Below, one piece after another: positions 53,925 to 62,366 of a stretch of 64,000 nt of DNA. The position numbers and the translations under genes were made by a program. Numbering within the stretch: position 1 is the stretch's first letter; the number at the start of each line of letters is the position of its first letter. This stretch comes from Nocardia vinacea NBRC 16497 (GTDB lineage Bacteria; Actinomycetota; Actinomycetes; Mycobacteriales; Mycobacteriaceae), in the NCBI RefSeq assembly GCF_000308835.1, contig NZ_BAGN01000417.1, positions 1-64,000 of the forward strand, read 5' to 3'. The notes beneath the pieces are model-generated. The model was given only the letters and a program-made list of their open reading frames with translations, was not told the DNA's origin and made no database searches.

Positions 53925-54806
53925 TCAGAGTGCCTTCCATATCCACGGTTGCGGTACTTGCCCACGCACGCAAGCAATTCGATGCTTCGCTTGTTGCGCC
54001 GCATTCTCATTCGCTGCTGCTCGCTCTAACGCGAACCCCACCCAACGTAGCTCTTGGATATCGGCGAAGAGTCTGAAGTCCGACCATCCCGTGATGTCCT
54101 GGCCGCCATAAGCGTTCACGAGCGACAGGTAGTCAGCCGCGGGAATCCGCGCGAAGTCGGTGTAGTCGACGGCGAGTTGAATGAGATCCCATTCAGGTCG
54201 GCCAATCGACACCTTGTCCAAATCCAGGACTGTGGGAGTGCCCGATGGCGGCACGACCAGGTTGCCTTGCCAGGCATCACCATGAATCACCGTGAGCTGT
54301 AGCGGATCCGGCAGCTTGTCATATTGCTGATGTAGTTCGTCGTATCGCGTCAGTAGCCACGTTCGGTCATCGGCGTCCACCCTGTGCGCCGTCGCCAATC
54401 GTTCGCGAAGGTCACCGAACGGGTCGTATGTCGGCAGCACAAAATCGGCCGGTGGCGTCAAGGAATGCAGTGCGTGCAGCATTGCTCCCAGTTCGGCAGG
54501 GGTGGCGGGCCGATGGTCCGGGATAAGATGCCACCAGGTGACGGGTCGGTCGTCGACAACGATCGGTTGAGGCAGTTCCGATACCGTCTCCACGGTCGGG
54601 ATGCCGGAACTGTTGAGCCACTGCGACACTCGTAACTCCCGCTCAGCATCCTTCAGGCTGCCCGGTCTCCCGATACGTGCCACGATGTCACCGACGCGGT
54701 AAATGGCGTGGGATCCCTCGCGGATCATCTCCTGCTCGTTCAGGGCAAGACCAGCTCGTCGGGCAGCCTTCGCCAGTGTTGCCTCGGATGACGGTGTGGC
54801 GGTCAT
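53925..54806 (-). CDS. APH-family aminoglycoside/choline-kinase-like phosphotransferase
   Basis: 293 residues; ATG at 54806 overlaps the XRE stop by 4 bp, and upstream sequence in frame is a shadow. Kinase-fold motifs: IHGDAWQGN (catalytic Asp177, Asn182) and DLDKVS with the metal Asp197 in TVLDLDKVSIGRPEWDLIQ. Acts on a small hydroxylated substrate with ATP. Coupled to a TPR-XRE regulator and divergent from sugar-modifying genes, so it may phosphorylate a sugar or confer self-protection. Confidence 0.85.
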   Translation of the reverse strand: MTATPSSEATLAKAARRAGLALNEQEMIREGSHAIYRVGDIVARIGRPGSLKDAERELRVSQWLNSSGIPTVETVSELPQPIVVDDRPVTWWHLIPDHRPATPAELGAMLHALHSLTPPADFVLPTYDPFGDLRERLATAHRVDADDRTWLLTRYDELHQQYDKLPDPLQLTVIHGDAWQGNLVVPPSGTPTVLDLDKVSIGRPEWDLIQLAVDYTDFARIPAADYLSLVNAYGGQDITGWSDFRLFADIQELRWVGFALERAAANENAAQQAKHRIACVRGQVPQPWIWKAL

Positions 54807-56110
54807 AGCGCTGCTTTCGCCGCAGATCGGCTGGTGATGATCTCGCACAGTTCTACGACGTCCCTCATTCGCCGGTGACGTGACGAGGCAGCGGCCAATC
54901 GCTGCAGTTCCTTCTGGATGCGATGGGAATCGAATTGGCTCGCCTGCGTGGCGGCGCGGGTTCCGAGGGCGACTGCTTCTTTCGGGTCGCCGAGCTGCAT
55001 GGTCAGAGTAGCCAGTCGGGTGAGCGAGAACGTCTGGGAACGGGGGTATTCCGCGGCTTGAAGTTCGACGGCTTGTCGAATCCGGTGGGCTGCCAACTCG
55101 ATTCGGTGGCGGGCCCGCGCGATCGGGATCAGGGCCTTGCCGGTGCTGCCGAGGTGCTCGGCCTCGTCGTAGAAGCACAGCCAGGGAGCGTCGGGGGCGG
55201 GGCTGCGCTGGGCAAAGTACTCGTCGGCGCGTGCCACCTCGGAGAGTGCGTCGTCAGGGCGTTCCATGGCGGCAAAGTATTGGGCACGCAGAGCGCTGAG
55301 CATGGCGCGTGTTGTGGCGGAGAGCCGGTCGGATCGCACCTGGGCCAGCTCGATGAGCGACAATCCGCCATCAGGATTGCCGACATATGCCATCTTGCGT
55401 GCCATGTCGGCGATTGTGCTGGCGCGCAGTTCCCATGATCCGGCTGTGTCGGCGCACCATAGGGCGAGCCGGAACCTGCGCTCGGCCGCCGCATGATCGC
55501 CGATGTCGAAGGCTGCATATCCGGCGACGCTGCCGAAGTTGCCGATCGCTTCGAGCAGGGCCCGGCGGGTGCCTGGCGACGCTTTTCCATCAAACAGGCG
55601 GACGAAGCGGCCAAGTTGTCTGCCCGCGACAAGGCTGATCGCGCCGCCACCACGCAAATTCTCCGCCGAAGCGATTGTGCGCGTAGCAGTTTGGATGTCG
55701 ATGACTTCGGTTGTGCCGACACGGCGGATCGGCTTGTCGTCGGCGTTCGGGCCGAAATAGTGGGCGGGACCGATGCCTGGATCGAAAGGACTGAACAGGT
55801 TTATCGCGAGCAACCCGTCTGGCTGTGCCGCCACTTCGCGTCGCCGACGATTCGGTACGAAGCCCAGTTCGCTTTCGGTGGCGTGCAGGATGGCGCGGAA
55901 GGCTTCCCGGTAGAGCTCGTTGGGCCAACGGACAGTGCCGCGCTCGTAGCGGGCGATGGTGTGGGCATCGAGTTCGCGCCGCTGACCGTGCTGGCGCCAG
56001 ATGTAGGTGTTGACGGCCTCGGCCAGCTCGGCGCGGCCCATTACCTGACCAGGTGTCACCTGCGACGGTGTGGCTTCCCGTCGCTGCTGGAGTTGCACGT
56101 TTGGTTGCAT
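54803..56110 (-). CDS. XRE-type regulator with TPR-like repeats
   Basis: 435 residues with AAGGGAAA upstream. N-terminal HTH at about 25-65 (AELAEAVNTYIWRQHGQRRELDAHTIARYERG), then a long helical repeat region (ALWCADTAGSWELRASTIADMARKMAYVG, ATLTMQLGDPKEAVALGTRAATQ) like actinobacterial regulators of secondary metabolism. Probably autoregulated through the palindrome at 56168-56188. Confidence 0.82.
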   Translation of the reverse strand: MQPNVQLQQRREATPSQVTPGQVMGRAELAEAVNTYIWRQHGQRRELDAHTIARYERGTVRWPNELYREAFRAILHATESELGFVPNRRRREVAAQPDGLLAINLFSPFDPGIGPAHYFGPNADDKPIRRVGTTEVIDIQTATRTIASAENLRGGGAISLVAGRQLGRFVRLFDGKASPGTRRALLEAIGNFGSVAGYAAFDIGDHAAAERRFRLALWCADTAGSWELRASTIADMARKMAYVGNPDGGLSLIELAQVRSDRLSATTRAMLSALRAQYFAAMERPDDALSEVARADEYFAQRSPAPDAPWLCFYDEAEHLGSTGKALIPIARARHRIELAAHRIRQAVELQAAEYPRSQTFSLTRLATLTMQLGDPKEAVALGTRAATQASQFDSHRIQKELQRLAAASSRHRRMRDVVELCEIITSRSAAKAAL

Positions 56111-56167
56111 GCGTTTCCCTTGCCGGTATCGGTCCGTTGAGTCTATCCAGCGGCACCGACCCTGAGT

Positions 56168-56188
56168 CGGGGCAGATTATCTGCCCCG
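56168..56188. promoter_or_regulatory. Perfect 21-bp palindrome in a divergent promoter
   Basis: CGGGGCAGAT, a central T, then ATCTGCCCCG: ten perfect base pairs on each side. It lies 58 bp upstream of the XRE start and about 100 bp upstream of the dehydrogenase start. Most likely the operator of the XRE regulator. Confidence 0.65.
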
Positions 56189-56288
56189 TAACTTGCCCTC
56201 TTTTGGAAGCGCCACGTGCGTGAGGCTGAAACAACGGCTCCGATTTGGCGGGGGCCGTCATGCACAACGTGATCAGTTGGGGGAACCA

Positions 56289-57395
56289 ATGAGACCATGT
56301 GAATCGGTCCGGGGCGCTCTCGGTGCGGCACCAGCGTCGCGTACCGTCCGCCCGGACGTTGGATCCGGGTGGCGCACAGCGCGCCGTGGCGCTGACCGCA
56401 GCGCGACACTGCGCGCTGGTGTAGTGGGCCTCGGGCATCAGGCTGTCAACGATCACCTACCTGCGCTGGTGGCCTCGCATCACGTCGAGTTGGTCGCCGT
56501 CTGCGATGAGGACCCGAACGTCATGCGCGAGCAGCAAGCGTTGCATCAAGTGCCGGGCTTCGCTGATCACCGCGAGATGTTCGAGGCGGAGCCGCTCGAC
56601 CTGGTGGTGGTCTGCGTGCCACACGACGCCGGTCGGGCGGTCATCGAGTCGGCCGCGGAGCACAAGGTCCATGTCCTCAAGGAAAAGCCGTTCGCCACCG
56701 ACCTGATCGAGGCCATCGAACTAGCGGATTTGTGCGAACGATCCGGCATCGAGCTGATGGTCACGCTGCAACGGCGATTCAATCCGATCTATACGAGCTT
56801 CCCGCAGCTCGCTGATCAGATCGGCGCACCGTTTCTTATCGACGCGCGCTACACCGTGCATGTCGATGACCCGTCCGAGGGCTGGCGCGGGCAGACCGCC
56901 AAGGCGGGCGGCGGCTGCGTGATCGACATGGGCTACCACCTCATCGACCTGCTCCTGTGGTATTTCGGATTGCCGGACAGTATCGCTGCCGAGCTGTCGG
57001 TCGGTGCGCGACCGGACCGGCGTTACGACGCCGAAGACACTGCGCTCATTCACTTTTCCTACGACAGCGGCCTATACGGCTCGTTGCTCCTCTCGCGGTT
57101 CATCGGGCCGAAGACCGAAGAGATCCGACTCGTCGGGTCTGACGGCGTCGTGCATCTGGAGCGTGGGCGAATCCGCCGACTAACCAACAGCGGCGAGGTC
57201 ATCGAGTCACTGCATCGTGAACAAGCCTGGCCCTCGGCCGCGGCCTGCCAGATCGACTACTTCCAACGCGTCATCGACGGCACCCGACCCAATCTCAGCG
57301 GTCCAGCCGAAAACCTCGCGCACATGGCCTTTGTCGCCGCCTGCTACGAGGCTGCGCGCACCCACATCCACCTCAATCCCAAGGAGCTCTTGTGA
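56289..57395 (+). CDS. Gfo/Idh/MocA-family dehydrogenase
   Basis: 368 residues from ATG at 56289 (GGGGGAA upstream); the first about 40 residues are not typical and the true start may be later, near LRAGVVGLGH. Rossmann motif GVVGLGH at 44-50, and the EKPFATD motif with its catalytic lysine, then GGGCVIDMGYHLIDLLLWYFG. NAD(P)-dependent oxidation of a sugar or cyclitol hydroxyl to a ketone. The next gene, an aminotransferase, overlaps by 4 bp and could aminate that ketone. Confidence 0.85.
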   Translation: MRPCESVRGALGAAPASRTVRPDVGSGWRTARRGADRSATLRAGVVGLGHQAVNDHLPALVASHHVELVAVCDEDPNVMREQQALHQVPGFADHREMFEAEPLDLVVVCVPHDAGRAVIESAAEHKVHVLKEKPFATDLIEAIELADLCERSGIELMVTLQRRFNPIYTSFPQLADQIGAPFLIDARYTVHVDDPSEGWRGQTAKAGGGCVIDMGYHLIDLLLWYFGLPDSIAAELSVGARPDRRYDAEDTALIHFSYDSGLYGSLLLSRFIGPKTEEIRLVGSDGVVHLERGRIRRLTNSGEVIESLHREQAWPSAAACQIDYFQRVIDGTRPNLSGPAENLAHMAFVAACYEAARTHIHLNPKELL

Positions 57396-58645
57396 CCTCA
57401 CCACTGGCGCTGCTCGGCGGCGCGCCTGTCATATCCGGAGTAGCGCGGCACTTTTCATGGCCGCCACTGACCGAGGCCACCAGCATCGACATCCTCGACC
57501 AGCTCGACGAGGGCATCTCGATCTACGACCGCTCGGGTGTCATCGCCCGACTCGAAGATGCACTTCAGCACTACTTCGGTGTCCGCCACGCCATCCTCAC
57601 CAGCTCAGGCACATCTGCGCTGTATTCGATGTACGCCGCCTGCGGCATCGGGCCAGGCGATGAAGTGATCGTGCCGGCATACACGTTCTTCGCCACCGCC
57701 ACACCGCTCTTGCACCTGGGCGCGACCCCAGTCCTGGCCGACTGCGACACGAGCGGGAACCTCGATCCGGTCAACGTGCCGCGACGTATCACCGAACGCA
57801 CCAAAGCCATTGTGGTAACGCATATGTGGGGGATGCCCGCACAAGTCCAACGTCTGCGCACACTGGCGGACGCTCACGGCCTGTTACTGCTCGAAGACGC
57901 ATCCCACGCTCACGGGGCGAGCATCGGTGAGAAGAAGCTCGGTACGTTCGGGCGAGCCGCCGCTTTCAGCATGAACGGGCCGAAGCCGCTGTCTGCCGGG
58001 GAAGGCGGCTTCATCCTTACCGATGACGAGGAGGTGTATCACCGTGTCTTGCTGCATGGTCAGTACAACAAGCGGTGCCGAAACGAAATCCCAGCGCGTT
58101 CTGAGCTCAGTCGCTACGCCGTGACGGGCATGGGACTCAAGCATCGCATCCACCCACTGGCCGCAGCCATTGCGCTGGAACAGCTTTCACATCTGGATGA
58201 CTATCTCGCAGGGCGGCAGCGCATCGCCGAGCACATCCACGACGAACTCCAGCGAGAGCCGGGCCTGACCCTCACCTGGCACGAAGCGAACACGCGACCA
58301 GCGTGGTACGGACTCACGATTCTCTACGACGGCGAGTTCTTCGACGACGTGCCCGTCGAGCGCTTCCACGCCGCGTTGCAGGCCGAGGGCTGCCACGAAT
58401 TCGACCGACCAGGATCGACCTGCCCGCTGAACCTGCTGCCTCTCTTCCAAAAACCAGGTCCACTGTTTCCCGCCTTCACTGGCAAGCTGGCTTACGCCCC
58501 TGGTGACTACCCACGAGCCGAAGAGCTCCACCACGCCACGCTCAAACTCCCTGTTTGGCATCGAGACGAGGACCTGCCGCTCGTCGACCGCTACATCGAA
58601 GCGCTCTACAAAGTCATCACCCACCACGCCGATTTGAAAGGGTAG
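57392..58645 (+). CDS. DegT/DnrJ/EryC1/StrS-family aminotransferase
   Basis: 417 residues, GTG start overlapping the dehydrogenase stop (GTGA). PLP-binding features: TSSGTSALYSMYAACGIGPGDEV (pieces), PLP-nitrogen Asp169 in LLEDASHAHG, and Schiff-base Lys198 in FSMNGPKPLSAGEGG. Family members aminate keto-sugars and cyclitols. Dehydrogenase plus StrS-type aminotransferase is the core of kanosamine- and aminocyclitol-type routes. Confidence 0.88.
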   Translation: MTSPLALLGGAPVISGVARHFSWPPLTEATSIDILDQLDEGISIYDRSGVIARLEDALQHYFGVRHAILTSSGTSALYSMYAACGIGPGDEVIVPAYTFFATATPLLHLGATPVLADCDTSGNLDPVNVPRRITERTKAIVVTHMWGMPAQVQRLRTLADAHGLLLLEDASHAHGASIGEKKLGTFGRAAAFSMNGPKPLSAGEGGFILTDDEEVYHRVLLHGQYNKRCRNEIPARSELSRYAVTGMGLKHRIHPLAAAIALEQLSHLDDYLAGRQRIAEHIHDELQREPGLTLTWHEANTRPAWYGLTILYDGEFFDDVPVERFHAALQAEGCHEFDRPGSTCPLNLLPLFQKPGPLFPAFTGKLAYAPGDYPRAEELHHATLKLPVWHRDEDLPLVDRYIEALYKVITHHADLKG

Positions 58646-58651
58646 AACTAG

Positions 58652-59092
58652 ATGATCGAGACAACACTGCTGGAGCAGTTGACGCGGGAAGCCGACCAGG
58701 ACGAGGTACAACAACTCGTCGTGGGCGCCGTCGTCCAACACGGCGGCAAAATCCTACTGCTGCAACGTCCCGCCGACGACTTCATGGGTGGGATCTGGGA
58801 ACTTCCCAGCGGCAAAGTCGATCCCGGCGAATCCATCGACCAAGCCCTGATCCGGGAAGTCAAGGAAGAGACCGGCCTCGACGTCACTGCCATCCGAAAC
58901 TACCTGGGCGAGTTCGACTACCAATCCGGCAGCGGCAAGAAGAGCCGCCAGTTCAACTTCACGGTCGAGGTCGCGAATACCGACACAGTGCAGCTGACCG
59001 AACACGACGCGTTCACATGGACCAGCCTGGTAGAGGAACCACCGGTTACGGATGCCGTGAAGCAAGTCCTGGCGCGATATCGGGAGATCTGA
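58652..59092 (+). CDS. Nudix hydrolase
   Basis: 146 residues, 6 bp after the aminotransferase, AAAGGG upstream. Complete Nudix box from Gly54 to Leu76 (GKVDPGES, REVKEETGL) following IWELPSG. It hydrolyses a nucleoside diphosphate linked to another group, possibly a nucleotide sugar or oxidised nucleotide linked to this operon. Confidence 0.88.
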   Translation: MIETTLLEQLTREADQDEVQQLVVGAVVQHGGKILLLQRPADDFMGGIWELPSGKVDPGESIDQALIREVKEETGLDVTAIRNYLGEFDYQSGSGKKSRQFNFTVEVANTDTVQLTEHDAFTWTSLVEEPPVTDAVKQVLARYREI

Positions 59093-59153
59093 ACGGGCAC
59101 AGGCAGTTCGGCTGTGCAAAGCGGCGAAACTGAAGGCTCATTCGCCGCCAACA

Positions 59154-59177
59154 GCCCGCTTCGGAAACGGAGCGGGC
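59154..59177. terminator. Hairpin between convergent operons
   Basis: GCCCGCT (59154-59160) pairs with AGCGGGC (59171-59177) around a 10-nt loop, in the 108-bp gap between the Nudix gene and the convergent small-gene operon. Could serve both directions. Confidence 0.5.
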
Positions 59178-59200
59178 CACGTTGACGGCGCATGTCCGAG

Positions 59201-59482
59201 CTACTGGTCATCTGCGGCGTCGTCGATCATCGGAATTACCTCGGTGTCGTCATCTTCGCTCCACCACCGCCGCGGCCTCGCCAACGGCGATGCATTCGTC
59301 AATACTTCGTCGCCGAGCTCGTACTCGTTGGACTCCCACGGATCGTCCCTACTCGACACGTTCCCTACCGCATGCCGCCCCTGTAGCTCGGTCGTCTTCC
59401 ACCAGTAGCCCAACCGGAAGCACAACACCGCTGTGAAGACGACTGAGCCGCTCCACGGGATGGCGACGAGCAGCGTTGGCAT
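59201..59482 (-). CDS. Small membrane-anchored protein of unknown function
   Basis: 93 residues. Hydrophobic N-terminal segment (LLVAIPWSGSVVFTAVLCFRLGYWW) followed by an acidic, soluble tail (WWSEDDDTEVIPMIDDAADDQ). Starts 3 bp after the preceding gene, so it is the last of a small-gene operon. Confidence 0.55.
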   Translation of the reverse strand: MPTLLVAIPWSGSVVFTAVLCFRLGYWWKTTELQGRHAVGNVSSRDDPWESNEYELGDEVLTNASPLARPRRWWSEDDDTEVIPMIDDAADDQ

Positions 59483-59485
59483 CGT

Positions 59486-59683
59486 TCAGGATTCGTCCTC
59501 GCTCACGAGCAGATATGCCGCCTCCGCATGCACCACGCAGTCATCCGGATGGTGGTAGCGGTGGATCTCGAGGAGCTGGCGAGCACGATCAGGAGTGAGT
59601 TCCATCAGGTGCACCTGACACATGTACTCCGCGAGCACTCCCTCGGCTTGAACGAATGTCCTGTGGCTGAAGGAGTTTGTCAT
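59486..59683 (-). CDS. Small protein of unknown function
   Basis: 65 residues from MTNSFSHRTF, with GGCGGAG upstream; the ATG overlaps the previous stop by one base. Contains RARQLLEIHRYHHPDDCVVHAEAAYLL. Unknown; conserved-looking His/Cys residues. Confidence 0.55.
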   Translation of the reverse strand: MTNSFSHRTFVQAEGVLAEYMCQVHLMELTPDRARQLLEIHRYHHPDDCVVHAEAAYLLVSEDES

Positions 59684-60300
59684 CAGCACTCCGCCTCATC
59701 GGGCGATCCATTCGCCTGCGGTCTGTCAGCCTCGTCGCTGGTTGGTCCTTCCGGCCGAATCGTCTTCGGCGGAAACACACCCCCGGCCTTGTCCGGCAAC
59801 CGCACCCGTCCAGCCCTCGCATCGGCGACCAACCGGTCGAGAGCTTCGATCTGCCGATTCAGTTCCACCGCATCGTGTTCGGCGTGGGCGGAATGGTCCT
59901 GCCGCAGCGCCACCAGCAGGTACTTCCAACTCAGCCAGGCCACCATCTCGCCATACGACGACGGATTCGTCGGTGCGTCAGCGTCGACCGTAATCCCGCT
60001 GATGTGCCCGCCCGCTTCGCGGTCGATCAGCCACGTCAGCAGTGAAAGGTGCTCCTCAGCCGGGACGCCCGTGTTGCGGCGATGCTCGTAGGCGTAGCGC
60101 CAGATGCCGATGTACTGCCGGGCACAGCGCATGAGTACCGTGCCGGGTTCGTTTACGCTCGCGAACACCCGCAGGAACGGCCCCGCATCCGGCAGTGGCT
60201 GATCGGGCCGAGCCTCAACCGGAGGGGCTGAAAACAACGCCGCTCTGTTCAGTGAGAGCTCGAATACAAATTGATCTGGTGGTTGATGGTCAGATTGCAC
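59683..60300 (-). CDS. Protein of unknown function in small-gene operon
   Basis: 205 residues from GTG at 60300 (AAAGGG 9 bp upstream); a TTG at 60330 is an alternative. Helical, with MRCARQYIGIWRYAYEHRRNTG, HLSLLTWLIDREAGGHISG and ALDRLVADARAGRVRLPD. No family recognised. Confidence 0.55.
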   Translation of the reverse strand: MQSDHQPPDQFVFELSLNRAALFSAPPVEARPDQPLPDAGPFLRVFASVNEPGTVLMRCARQYIGIWRYAYEHRRNTGVPAEEHLSLLTWLIDREAGGHISGITVDADAPTNPSSYGEMVAWLSWKYLLVALRQDHSAHAEHDAVELNRQIEALDRLVADARAGRVRLPDKAGGVFPPKTIRPEGPTSDEADRPQANGSPDEAEC

Positions 60301-60357
60301 AGTGCGCGTCCCTTTACATTTCGCAGACAACTGGTGCTCGATGCTTGGCCGGTGAGG

Positions 60358-60582
60358 TCAGTCCCAAAGTTCGCCGCACGGCAAAGGCGGCAGATCGAGG
60401 CGCACATCGTCATCGACCGTGACAACGAATTCAGGAAAGCCCTGGGCCAGTTCATCGGCCACATTTTGGGCTTGTTCGGCACTGGCTTGGTAATCCAAGT
60501 TCAGCGCTCCGAATTCGATGTGGATGTGGCGAATTCGACGCGGCGGCGATGCGACATGCGACTGGTGTTTCGTCACCACCAT
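60358..60582 (-). CDS. Small protein of unknown function
   Basis: 74 residues from MVVTKHQSHV, start overlapping the previous stop by one base. Has IRHIHIEFGALNLDYQASAEQAQNVADELAQ and an acidic C-terminus ending CGELWD. Function unknown. Confidence 0.5.
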   Translation of the reverse strand: MVVTKHQSHVASPPRRIRHIHIEFGALNLDYQASAEQAQNVADELAQGFPEFVVTVDDDVRLDLPPLPCGELWD

Positions 60583-60797
60583 CACCGCAGTCTGTTCGGG
60601 GCTAGAACCATCCGGCCGGCGTCGATCAGGATCTGCTGTGCGGCAGCCTTGCGCGGGCACTGCTTCGCACGGCAAGCAATATGGATCTGCATGATCTCGT
60701 GCGCTTGGGCGATCGTGAACGGCAGCATCGGTGCCTGATGGGCACCCGCGTCGCACAGGGCGATGAGTTGGTACATGGCAAGAGAATTCGTGGGCAT
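60582..60797 (-). CDS. Small protein of unknown function
   Basis: 71 residues from MPTNSLAMYQ with AGAAGGA upstream. Contains HIACRAKQCPRKAAAQQILIDAGRMVL, with two cysteines and basic residues. First gene of a five-gene minus-strand operon ending at 59201, divergent from the XRE gene at 61083; this arrangement resembles small accessory genes next to XRE/TPR regulators. Confidence 0.5.
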   Translation of the reverse strand: MPTNSLAMYQLIALCDAGAHQAPMLPFTIAQAHEIMQIHIACRAKQCPRKAAAQQILIDAGRMVLAPNRLR

Positions 60798-60990
60798 CGG
60801 GCGTCCTTCTTCCGGTGCAGCAAGCAGCAAGGTCGGGCGGTGCCCGGCACCGGGGGCTTTGGCCACCGGCCCTGGCTGACAGGGGCCAATGTGCCGCCCG
60901 AGGGGGTAACAGCGTCGGCCCGGTGCCGGGTACCGAAACCGACCGTAAAGCCGCTAAAACGCCGGGTGGGCGCAGAAATTTAGGTTTCCG

Positions 60991-61006
60991 TTTCGTTTAT
61001 ACGAAA
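60991..61006. promoter_or_regulatory. Palindrome upstream of XRE regulator
   Basis: TTTCGT, spacer TTAT, ACGAAA: a perfect 6-bp inverted repeat in an AT-rich stretch about 77 bp before the regulator start. Candidate operator for autoregulation of the gene at 61083 and control of the divergent small-gene operon. Confidence 0.45.
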
Positions 61007-61082
61007 ACCCATATATTCTGCGGGGGAACGGTTTTCAGGTAGACAGCTTGGGCAAATCAGCCGACAATTGGGGACGCTGGAT

Positions 61083-62318
61083 ATGTATATGACAACCGGC
61101 GAAGTCATCCGCCGGATCAGGAAATCTATCGGGATGACCCAGGCAGAGCTGGGAGGGTTGCTCAACTTCTCTCAGCCCGCAATCTCGGGCTTGGAGCGCG
61201 GCGGCCCCGCCTCACACGACGTCCGTGTCCTGCGACTCGTCGCACGCGCGCTTCAGGTTCCGCTGGCCATACTGGTAGTGGAGTCGGACGAGGAGGCAGA
61301 CGTGGACCGTCGCAACTTCTTCAGAGCAGGGGCACTTGGAGGCGCAGGCGCTGCCATGGTCGCGGCGAACGTGCCAGCCCACGCTGCGTCATCCGGGATA
61401 AAAGTCGGTGCCAGCGACGTCGCTCAAATCACGGACAGTATCAACCAGATTCACGAGTTGGATCTCGTTGTTGGCGGTGACCGGCTGTGCCATCTGGCGG
61501 CTGGCCAGGCTCGCTACGTCCAGCAGCTGCTCGACAGGGGCAGCTACAACGAGGACACCGGCAAAGCGGTGGCCACGACCACCGCAGAGATGATGACCGC
61601 CGCAGGATGGGTGCACTACGACGCGGATCGTAGAAACGCCGCCCGCCGCTACTACGCCGATGCGGCCCAGACGTCTGCCGCAGCAGGCGACGGGATCGCC
61701 ACGTCACACGCGTTGCTCAACGCCAGCATTCTCGACCTGGATACCGACGGGCTGGAAGGACTTCCCGGCCGTCAGCCACGTCCGCAGGATTCAGTACATC
61801 TGACACAGGCCGCGCAGGATGCAGCTCGTCGCAGCGGTGGCCCGAAGGTGCGCGCACTGACCACTCTTCGCGAGGCACAAGCGCTGGGTGCCGCTTCTGA
61901 CAAGCCAGCGATGGAGAAAGCGCTTAGCCGGGCACACCGCGCGTACGAGTCCGGACGAGGGTATGACCCCGATTGGGTATGGCTGCCCGAAGCGGAGTTC
62001 AACGGGCTGACCGGCATTTCATACGTGGGAACTGGTGACTACAACCAGGCCGTGGCTTACCTGCAGGAGGCTATTGCCGGTACAGCGCAATGGCCCCGTG
62101 AGCGAAGCGTGTGGCAGTTGGAGCTTGCCCACACCCACATCAAGGCTGGCGATGCTGCCCACGGCTGTTCGCTACTTACGGCAAACTTCAACAGCATCAG
62201 CGCGGTTGGGTCCGCTCGATTACAACGCAAGTTGGATGCAATCGCGACTGCGGTACGGCCGCATGCCGCAGTTGCAGAGGTGAAGCAGTTCCTGGGGATG
62301 CGCGCAACACTCGCGTAA
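61083..62318 (+). CDS. XRE-type regulator with TPR-like C-terminal region
   Basis: 411 residues from MYMTTGEVIR (ATG at 61083; a second ATG is two codons on). Classical HTH at about 5-60 (EVIRRIRKSIGMTQAELGGLLNFSQPAISGLERG). Residues 73-105 read DRRNFFRAGALGGAGAAMVAANVPAHA, which looks like a twin-arginine signal embedded inside the protein; this is seen in some actinobacterial TPR regulators and is probably not used for export. The rest is helical repeats (YDPDWVWLPEAEFNGLTGISYVGTGDYNQAV in pieces). Confidence 0.82.
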   Translation: MYMTTGEVIRRIRKSIGMTQAELGGLLNFSQPAISGLERGGPASHDVRVLRLVARALQVPLAILVVESDEEADVDRRNFFRAGALGGAGAAMVAANVPAHAASSGIKVGASDVAQITDSINQIHELDLVVGGDRLCHLAAGQARYVQQLLDRGSYNEDTGKAVATTTAEMMTAAGWVHYDADRRNAARRYYADAAQTSAAAGDGIATSHALLNASILDLDTDGLEGLPGRQPRPQDSVHLTQAAQDAARRSGGPKVRALTTLREAQALGAASDKPAMEKALSRAHRAYESGRGYDPDWVWLPEAEFNGLTGISYVGTGDYNQAVAYLQEAIAGTAQWPRERSVWQLELAHTHIKAGDAAHGCSLLTANFNSISAVGSARLQRKLDAIATAVRPHAAVAEVKQFLGMRATLA

Positions 62319-62366
62319 TCCCGACGCACTGAGATCATTCCGACTTTGTCGAAGCGCCGACAGCTG

